Shown here one piece after another: positions 36,685 through 43,900 of a DNA stretch of 64,000 nt; position 1 is the stretch's first letter, and each line of letters opens with the position of its first letter. The notes below the pieces were generated by a model that was given only the letters and a program-made list of their open reading frames with translations, was not told the DNA's origin and searched no databases. A program made the translations under genes and the position numbers. This DNA comes from Actinomadura luzonensis (GTDB taxonomy: Bacteria > Actinomycetota > Actinomycetes > Streptosporangiales > Streptosporangiaceae): NCBI RefSeq assembly GCF_022664455.2, contig NZ_JAKRKC020000002.1:124001-188000 (forward strand), written 5' to 3'.

Positions 36685-38133
36685 TCATCTGGGGCGGGCC
36701 TCATCGACCCCGGTGTCACCGGGGGCCGGCAGGGCCAGGCATAGGGCGTCCAGCGCGGCGGCGAACGCGTGCTCGGCTGGTGTGCCGTACCCGACGACCA
36801 GGCCGTCGCGGGCCGGCATGGCGCTGTCGGGATGCCGGTAGGGACTCAGGCCGTCCAGCGCGAGGCCGAGGCGGCGGGCGGCGCGCAGGGCGGCCTCCTC
36901 CGTACCGGGAGGAAGGTCGAGCACGGCGTGCAGGCCCGCGGCGATGCCGCTGACGGTGATGTGCGGGGCGCGCTCGGCCAGCGTGGCCGTGAGCAGGCTC
37001 CGGCGGCGCCGGTAGATCGCGCGCATCCGGCGCAGCTGGCGGTCGTAGGCGCCGCAGCCGATGAAGTCGGCCAGGGTGAGCTGGTCGGTGACGCCCGACC
37101 AGAACTCGCGCGAACCTTTGGCGGCGAGCACGTCGTCCACCAGCCGGGTGGGCAGCGCCATCCAGCCGAGCCGCAGCGACGGTGACAGGCTCTTGCTGGT
37201 GGAGCCGAAGTAGACGACGCGGTCCGGGTCGAGGCCCTGCACGGCGCCGACCGGTTCGCGGTCGTAGCGGAACTCGCCGTCGTAGTCGTCCTCCAGCACC
37301 AGGCCGCCCGTGGCGCGGGCCCAGTCGATGACCGCGGCCCGCCGCCGGGGGTGCAGGGCGCCTCCGGTCGGATACTGGTGCGCCGGCGTCAGCAGGACCG
37401 CCCGCGCGTCCGTGGCGGGCAGGTCCTCGATCCGGGCGCCGTGGGCGTCCACGGTGAGCGGGACGGTCCTCAGCCCTGCTTCGGCCAGCACAGAGCGGTG
37501 GAAGGCGAGCCCGTAGGCCTCGACGGCGACCGGGCCGCGCAGGACCTGGCACAGCAACCGCAGCCCGTGCGCGTACCCCGAGCAGATCACGAGATGCTCC
37601 GCCGTGGTGCGTACGCCTCTGGTGCGCGCCAGGTAGTCCACCAGCGCCTGACGCACCTCGGGCCGGCCGCGGGGGTCGCCGACGCCGAAGGCGTCGCTGG
37701 GCGCGGCGACCAGCGCCCGCCGGGCCGAGGTGGCCCAGGCGGAGCGGGGGAAGGCGGCGGCGTCGGGTGAACTGGGCATCAGATCGTGGGCGATCCGCGG
37801 GCGGGACGGACGCGCGGGAGCTCGCCGCGGGTCCGGCTCCACCGGCGCGGCGCGGTGCGCGACCTCGGTACCCGAGCCCTGACGTGCGGTGAGCCAGCCT
37901 TCCTCGACGAGCTCGGCGTAGGCGGCGGCCACCGTGTTGCGGGCGACGCCCAGGTCCAGGGCGAGGGCGCGGTAGGGCGGCAGCCGGGTGCCGGGCGCCA
38001 GCCGTCCCGACCGGATGGCCTCGCGCAGAGCCCGCATCAGCCGTACGCGGGCGCCGCCACTGCCGGTGAGCTCCAGATGCAGGTCGCTGCCGCTCACGAA
38101 TTGGCCCAAGAAAGAGTCATTGGAATGCACCAT
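36685..38133 (-). CDS. MocR/PdxR-type regulator (GntR head fused to an aminotransferase-like domain)
   Basis: 482 residues. The GntR winged helix is at about 25-95 (LREAIRSGRLAPGTRLPPYR, NTVAAAYAELVEEGWLTARQ). The rest is a class I aminotransferase fold with the PLP Lys in STSKSLSPSLRLGW and the Asp/Tyr region LVLEDDYDGEFRYDR. Such proteins use PLP or PLP adducts to control vitamin B6, GABA or taurine genes; which one is unclear here. It is divergent from the AhpD-like gene and the MFS exporter with only 33 bases between starts. An ATCGTG-GGCC-GATCACG element at 38134-38150 could be its operator. Confidence 0.9.
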   Translation of the reverse strand: MVHSNDSFLGQFVSGSDLHLELTGSGGARVRLMRALREAIRSGRLAPGTRLPPYRALALDLGVARNTVAAAYAELVEEGWLTARQGSGTEVAHRAAPVEPDPRRAPARPSRPRIAHDLMPSSPDAAAFPRSAWATSARRALVAAPSDAFGVGDPRGRPEVRQALVDYLARTRGVRTTAEHLVICSGYAHGLRLLCQVLRGPVAVEAYGLAFHRSVLAEAGLRTVPLTVDAHGARIEDLPATDARAVLLTPAHQYPTGGALHPRRRAAVIDWARATGGLVLEDDYDGEFRYDREPVGAVQGLDPDRVVYFGSTSKSLSPSLRLGWMALPTRLVDDVLAAKGSREFWSGVTDQLTLADFIGCGAYDRQLRRMRAIYRRRRSLLTATLAERAPHITVSGIAAGLHAVLDLPPGTEEAALRAARRLGLALDGLSPYRHPDSAMPARDGLVVGYGTPAEHAFAAALDALCLALPAPGDTGVDEARPR

Positions 38134-38154
38134 ATCGTGGGCCGATCACGCTCC

Positions 38155-38160
38155 TAGCGT
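38155..38160 (+). promoter_or_regulatory. Candidate -10 element (TAGCGT) for the AhpD-like gene
   Basis: TAGCGT ends six bases before the ATG at 38167, which would give an almost leaderless mRNA. The surrounding 14-mer CGCTCCTAGCGTGG recurs exactly at 48571-48584 upstream of the ABC exporter operon, which supports it being promoter sequence. No good -35 is visible. Confidence 0.45.
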
Positions 38161-38166
38161 GGTGGC

Positions 38167-38618
38167 ATGACGAACGTTGCCGTTGCCGAACGGATGAACC
38201 TGTCGCGTGTCGCTCCCAAGGTCTTAAAGCCGTGCTGGCCCTGGACGCCGTGGCCCGCGAGGGGCTGGACCCGGTGCTGATCGAGCTGGTGCAGATCCGC
38301 GCCTCGCAGATCAACCGGTGCGCGTACTGCATCGACTACCACACCGGCGACGCCCGCCGGGCGGGTGAGAGCGAGGCGCGTATCTACCAGCTCAGCGCCT
38401 GGCCGGAGTCCAGCCTCTACACCGCGAAGGAGCGCGCCGCTCTGGCGTTGACGGAGGCGGTGACCCTGCTGCCGCAAGGAGTCGAGGACGAGGTGTACGA
38501 CGAGGCCGCGCGGCACTTCGACGACAAGGAACTGGCCCAGCTCATCGCGCTGATCTTCACGGTCAACGCCTGGAACCGCATGAACGTGACCACACGCAAG
38601 ACCCCCGGCACCGAGTAG
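38167..38618 (+). pseudogene. AhpD-like carboxymuconolactone decarboxylase-family gene with a one-base frameshift
   Basis: ATG 38167 opens MTNVAVAERMNLSRVAPKVL, then one base is missing near 38228 and the conserved remainder (AVLALDAVAREGLDPVLIEL, VQIRASQINRCAYCIDYHTG, WPESSLYTAKERAALALTEA) lies in the next frame to the stop at 38618. The CAYCIDYH motif is the CxxC-x3-H redox centre of AhpD-like peroxidases, intact here. Internal starts (GTG 38235 region) would leave most of the domain, so residual function or a sequencing error is possible. Its position opposite a MocR regulator suggests it was a target gene. Confidence 0.75.
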
Positions 38619-38642
38619 GCCCGCCGATTCCCCCGTCCCTGA

Positions 38643-38670
38643 GCGGTGGCCGCCTGCGCGCGGCCACCGC
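38643..38670. terminator. Strong GC hairpin between the AhpD-like and MFS genes
   Basis: GCGGTGGCCGC and GCGGCCACCGC pair perfectly over 11 bases around a six-base loop (CTGCGC), 25 bases after the AhpD-like stop. There is no T-tract, which is normal for actinobacterial terminators; it could also only attenuate read-through to the MFS gene. Confidence 0.65.
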
Positions 38671-38705
38671 CGGCGCCTTGACCACCTCCGGAAAGGCCCC
38701 CACCC

Positions 38706-39899
38706 ATGACCGCCATCGACGCCGGGTCGCCGGACGCGGCCCAGGACCCCGCGCCGGTCCGGGGCTGGCTCGCGATCCTCGCCGTCACGCTGGGCATCTT
38801 CGCCCTGATGACGTCCGAACTGCTGCCCGTCGGACTGCTCACCCCCATCGGCACCGCCCTCGACCTGACCGAGGGCACCACCGCGCTCATGGTCACCGTG
38901 CCCGGACTGGTCGCCGCCGTCGCGGCGCCGCTGGTCACCGTGGCCACCACCCGCATCGACCGCCGCCTGGTGCTGGCCCTGCTGATCGGCATCGTGGGCG
39001 CGGCCAACCTCGCCTCCGCCCTCGCCACCAGCTTCGCCGTCGTCCTGCTGGCCCGCTTCTTGATCGGCATCAGCGTCGGCGGCTTCTGGTCCCTGGCCGG
39101 CGGCATCGCCCTGCGCCTGGTGCCCGAACGTCACGTGGCCCGCGCCACCGCGGTCGTCTTCGGCGGCGTCGAAACCGCCTCCGTGCTCGGCGTGCCCGCC
39201 GGCACCCTGACCGGTGACCTGGCCGGCTGGCGCACCGCGTTCGCCGCCGTCGGCGTGCTCGGCCTGATCTCGCTGGCCTGCATGGTCATCGTGATGCCGA
39301 AGGTGGCGCCGCAGCGCACCCTGACGTTCGCGGACCTGCCGCGCGTGCTGCGCACCGGCCGCGCCGTACGCGCCGGCATCGCCATGACCTTCCTGGCCAT
39401 CACCGGGCACTTCACCGCCTACACCTTCCTGCGGCCCATCCTCCACGACGACGGCGTCGCCGACGGCATGATCAGCGTGCTGCTGCTCGTCTTCGGCGTC
39501 GCCGGCGTCTGCGGCAACTTCCTCGCCGGCGCCCTGGTCGCCACACGCCTGCGGCAGACCGTGTGCGGCATCGGACTGCTGCTCGCCGCCGCCATGGCCG
39601 CCGTCGCGACCGTCGGCCACGACGTGCCGTCCGCGGCCGCGATCCTGGTCGTCTGGGGGCTGGCGTACGGCGCCGTCCCGGTCACCTTCCAGACCTGGAT
39701 GCTCAACGCCGCCCCTGCCGCCACCGAGGCCGCGTCCTCCCTGTACGTCTCGACGTTCAACCTGTCGATCGCCCTCGGCGCCTTCGCCGGCGGCCTGGCG
39801 GTCGATGCCGCCGGCCCGGTGAGCGTGTTGTGGATCGGCGGCGCCCTGGCCGTTCTGGTGGCGCCGCTCGTCACCGTCGCGGGGCGCCGGCAGCCTTGA
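38706..39899 (+). CDS. MFS exporter of the DHA1 type (chloramphenicol/arabinose-like)
   Basis: 397 residues with twelve predicted helices. The first helix has LGIFALMTSELLPVGLLTPI, characteristic of the Cml/AraJ/YdhP branch of drug:H+ antiporters, and TRIDRRLVLALLIGIVGAAN matches loop 2-3. Other segments are VLLARFLIGISVGGFWSLAG and the motif-C-like VFGGVETASVLGVPAGTL. It should export a small hydrophobic compound using the proton gradient; the substrate is unknown. It follows the AhpD-like gene and hairpin on the same strand and may share MocR control. Confidence 0.88.
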   Translation: MTAIDAGSPDAAQDPAPVRGWLAILAVTLGIFALMTSELLPVGLLTPIGTALDLTEGTTALMVTVPGLVAAVAAPLVTVATTRIDRRLVLALLIGIVGAANLASALATSFAVVLLARFLIGISVGGFWSLAGGIALRLVPERHVARATAVVFGGVETASVLGVPAGTLTGDLAGWRTAFAAVGVLGLISLACMVIVMPKVAPQRTLTFADLPRVLRTGRAVRAGIAMTFLAITGHFTAYTFLRPILHDDGVADGMISVLLLVFGVAGVCGNFLAGALVATRLRQTVCGIGLLLAAAMAAVATVGHDVPSAAAILVVWGLAYGAVPVTFQTWMLNAAPAATEAASSLYVSTFNLSIALGAFAGGLAVDAAGPVSVLWIGGALAVLVAPLVTVAGRRQP

Positions 39900-39986
39900 T
39901 CTCGCTGAGCTCATGGCCGTGTGCGAGAACCGCTTCCGGGTGTCCACCGAGCACAATGACCGGGAGAAGCTTCCGCCGCGCCCGGC

Positions 39987-40165
39987 TCAGGACAGATCGA
40001 GCACGGCCTTGCCGTGCAGCCGTCCCTCCACCAAGGCGGACACGACCTCGCCGGCTCGCGTCCAGTCGTCGCGCCACGAGATGCCGGGACCCGAACGGGA
40101 ACGTCTCCGGCTCGCCCGTGCCGTGGCCGACGGCGACGAGGGTGCCGTGCGGGGCCAGCCGGTCA
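39987..40165 (-). pseudogene. C-terminal fragment of a zinc-type alcohol dehydrogenase
   Basis: In one frame (leftwards) LAPHGTLVAVGHGTGEPETF and PFGSRHLV; after a deletion and frame change SWRDDWTRAGEVVSALVEGR and LHGKAVLDLS to the stop at 39987. Both blocks belong to the same MDR-family tail, with about 40 residues lost between them. The rest of the gene is gone. Confidence 0.65.
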
Positions 40166-40660
40166 CGTGAAGGACGGCCATCGATCGGCGGCCCACTCCG
40201 GCCAGCCCGGCCAGCCAGGAGGCGGACTTCCGATCTCCTGCCCGCCGAGCTCCGCGGCGTCGGGCTCCTCGAACAGGGTCCTCCAGCGCAAGAGGTCCGC
40301 CTCGCTCATCGGGAAGGTCTGATCCGGAGCGGCCGACCGGCGATGGGCGATCCGGGCGCGCTGGGTCTCCAGGTCCACCGGCACGTACACGAGGACGCAG
40401 GACGCGCCCACGGACTCCGCCAGCCAGCGGACGGCGGACCTCTCGTCACGGGACCAGCATCCGAAATCCAAGGTCACGTCGGTCCCGAGCCTGAGCGTCT
40501 CCAGGGCGAGCGAGAGCAGCCGTCCTTCCAGGACATCGCGCTTCCCATCCGCCTCCGGCTCACCGAACAGCGGGATCATCCACTCATCAGGCGTCAGTCG
40601 AAGCGCTTTGTGCTCCTTGGCCAGCTGCCGAGCCCTTGTGGTGCTCAGCGCGCCGGGTCA
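40163..40660 (-). pseudogene. AAA-type small-molecule kinase-like gene with destroyed P-loop
   Basis: The frame from 40579 leftwards reads MIPLFGEPEADGKRDVLEGR, LGTDVTLDFGCWSRDERSAV, FPMSEADLLRWRTLFEEPDA and ends at 40163. This is the body of a family of P-loop proteins resembling zeta toxin or shikimate kinases. Upstream the same frame continues as ARQLAKEHKALRLTPDEWM, but where the family has GLPGSGKTT the sequence gives GALSTT. The nucleotide-binding loop is therefore broken and no start is present before it. It abuts the alcohol dehydrogenase scrap. Confidence 0.65.
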
Positions 40661-40893
40661 CCGGTCGCGGTGGCGCCTTCCTGCCCGGCGACTGGTCCGC
40701 CGACCTCGGCGGTCATGAGGTCCCCGGCTGTGCCGAAGTCGTGCCGCCCGCACCCCGCTCACCTCGGCCCGGGCCGGCCGGGCGCGAGAGGCCGACGGCC
40801 CTGGCGGTCGCTGGGACGGCTACCGCCGCGGTTGTAGACGCACGCCCTTCATACCGCCGCTGGTGGACGACCTTTTTCTGCTTTTCGCCGTAT

Positions 40894-40921
40894 TTCACGA
40901 CTTCAGGGCGGTTGGTAGCGT
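40894..40921 (+). promoter_or_regulatory. Candidate promoter of the large secreted protein gene
   Basis: TTCACG (40894-40899) and TAGCGT (40916-40921) are separated by 16 bases, 42 bases before the GTG start. Both boxes are reasonable for a housekeeping-type promoter. The rest of 40661-40893 shows no gene. Confidence 0.4.
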
Positions 40922-40963
40922 CAGGCGCGCAACGCGGAATGATCCCGAGCCCAGGAGGCCGGC

Positions 40964-43900
40964 GTGGTCATGCGATGGTTGACAGCGCTCGCTCTGATCT
41001 TCTCCGGGGTCCTGGTGGTGACGGGGGCGACCGCGGCCTCGGCCGCGTCGGCCCAGCCTGGGCCGGGCCAGTTCTACGGCGCCCGGGTGCGGGTGCTGAC
41101 CAACGCCTCGATCGCCGCCGGCGCCACCACGACCCTCAGCGTGGCGGGCGTCGGCGCGGTGCCCGCCAGCGGCGTCGCGAGTGTGGCGCTGAATCTCGCG
41201 GCCAAGGGCGCGAGCGCGGCGGGCGGCCTCATCGTCTTCCCCTCCGACCTGACCGCCGCGCCGGCCGTGACCGGCGCCCGCTACCGGTCCGGGGTATGGG
41301 ACGACCAGCTCGTCACGGTCAAGCTCGGCGCGGACGGCGCGCTGAAGGTCAAGAACACCGGCACGGCCGCCGTCAACGTCTACGCCGACGTGCACGGCTA
41401 CTTCACCGCGACGGCCGCCACGACGCCCGGCGCCCGCTACGTGCCGCTCAACACGGCGCGGATCATCGGCAACCAGAGCGTCGCCGCCAACTCGACCGCC
41501 ACGTTCGCGGTGGCGGGGCTGGGCGGCGTGCCGGCGTCCGGGGTGGCGTACGTGGCGCTGACCTTCGCGGTCAAGAGCACCGGATCGGGCAAGATGATCG
41601 CCTATCCGTCGGGCGGCACCCTGCCCGTCGGGTCGAACATCGACTACCGGCCCTCCTACTTCCAGTCCAACCTGGTCATCGCCGCGCTCGGCACGGACGG
41701 CAAGATCGCCGTCAACAACAACGGGGCCGCCGCGCTCACGGTGTACGCGGACGTGGCGGGCTACTTCGCGACGCCCGCCGCCGCCGTCGCCGCCTCGGCC
41801 CTCGTGCCCGTCGCCCCGTCGCGGACCCTCGCCTCGGTGACGGTGGCGGCGGGCGCCTCGTACACGGTGGCCCCGCTCGGCAAGGGCGGCGTGCCGGCGG
41901 CGGGGGTGAGCGCGGTCGGGGTGAACATCACCGCCAAGGGCACGGTGAACGGCCTGCTGCGCGTGTACCCGGCGGGCCAGACCGGCATCCCGGGCGGCGG
42001 CTCGATCGCCTACCAGCCCAACGACTTCTGGTCGAGCCTGGTGCCGGTCAAGGTGGGCACCGGCGGCACGTTCGTCATCCTCAACACCGGCACCGCGAGC
42101 GTCAGCGTCACCGTCGACACCTTCGACTACTACCGGTCACCGGCGGTGCCGGCCGCGCCCACCGGCATCGGCGCGACGGCGGGCGACGCGGCCGCCACCG
42201 TCACCTGGCAGCGTCCCGCCGACGGCGGCGCGCCGATCACCGGCTACACCGTGACCTCCAGCCCCGGCGACCGGACCGCGACCGTGTCCGGCGACCAGCT
42301 CCAGGCCACCGTCACCGGCCTGGCCAACGGCACCGCGTACACCTTCACCGTGACGGCCGCCAACGCGGTGGGCACCTCGGCCCGCTCGGCCTCCTCCGCG
42401 CCGGTGACCCCGGCCGGAGCACCCGGCCGGCCGTCGCCGCCGCTCGGCGTGTCCGCGACGCCGGGCGACCGCTCAGCGAGGATCACCTGGCGCGCGCCCG
42501 CCACCGACGGCGGCTCGACGATCACCAGGTACGCGGTGACGGCCTCCCCGGGCGGCGCCGTCGTGACCACGGCAGGCACCGAGGCCACCGTCACCGGCCT
42601 GGCCAACGGCACCGCCTACACCTTCACCGTGACCGCCGCCAACGCCGTCGGCGTCTCCGACGCCTCCGCGCCGAGCGACCCGGTGACGCCCGGCCCGCCG
42701 AACCGGCCGGGCCGGCCGTTCATCACCGGCGTGTACGGCCGGGACAGCGCGGTGCGCGTCACCTGGGCGCCGCCCGAGACCGGCGCCGCGGACGTGACCG
42801 GGTACACGGTGACGGCCTCCCCGGGCGGCGCCGTCGTGTCCACGGCGGACACCGAGGCCACCGTCACCGGCCTGGTCAACGGCACGGCCTACACCTTCAC
42901 CGTGACCGCCACCGGCGCGGCGGGCGCGGGGGAGCCGTCGCCGCCGTCCGACGCGGTGCGCCCGCAGCCCGCCGAGGTGCCGATGTCCCCGCCCGCGCTG
43001 CTGGTGACCCCGCTCGACCAGCGCGTGGACGTGCAGTGGGCGCCCGCGGTGGACGGCGGATCGGCGATCACGGGGTACACGGTCAGCGTGCAGCCCGGCG
43101 GCCTGAGCATGGACATCGCGCCCGACACGACGGTCGCCACGGTCACGGGGCTGGCCAACGGCACCGCGTACACGGTGACGGTGGTCGCGAGGAACGCGGT
43201 GGGCGCGAGCGCGCCGAGCACCGCGGCGGCGGTCACCCCGTCGGCCAGCCGGCCGCCCGGCGCGCCGACGCACCTGCGCGCCGCGCTGCCGGCCTCCGGC
43301 AGTGTCCAGGTCGACTGGGACGCGCCCGCCGACACCGGCACCGCCCCGGTGACCGGCTACACGCTGACGGCCAGCCCGGGCGGCAGGACCGCGACGGTCA
43401 CCGCCACCACCGCCACCCTGGCCGGGCTGGACCCGGCCACGGCCTACACCTTCACCGTGCGCGCCACCAGCGCGGCCGGCACGGGCGCGGCCAGTGCGCC
43501 GACCGAGGCGATCACGCCGAAGCTCACCGTCAAGACCGAGCCGCGGGTGTTGTCGCCGCAGGCCGCGCTCACCCTGCGCGCCGTGCGGGACGGCGCGCTG
43601 GAGTTCGAGGACCCGCCCGCGGAGGTCACCGGGCTCACCGCGGGCACGCTGCTCGTCATCGGCCAGAGCGACCGCACCCCGCAGGGGTTCTTCGGCAAGG
43701 TGTCCGGCCTGGCGCGGCAGAACGGGCGGGTCGTCGTCTCCACCACGCCCGCCTCGCTGAGCGACGCCTTCACCGACGCCGGCTTCGCCACCGACGGGCG
43801 GGTGGACAGCGGCGACCAGGTACGGTTCGTGCCGTCGGCGCCGGGAGCGCGGCTGGTGCGCCCCGTCCAGAGCGCCCGCGACCGGGCGGCAGGGCCGCGC

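Noticed and set aside
42130-43520. Repeated near-identical blocks in the Fn3 region considered as a tandem DNA repeat or CRISPR-like array
   Set aside because: The repeats are about 270 bases, in frame and protein-level (Fn3 domains); spacing and content do not fit CRISPR.
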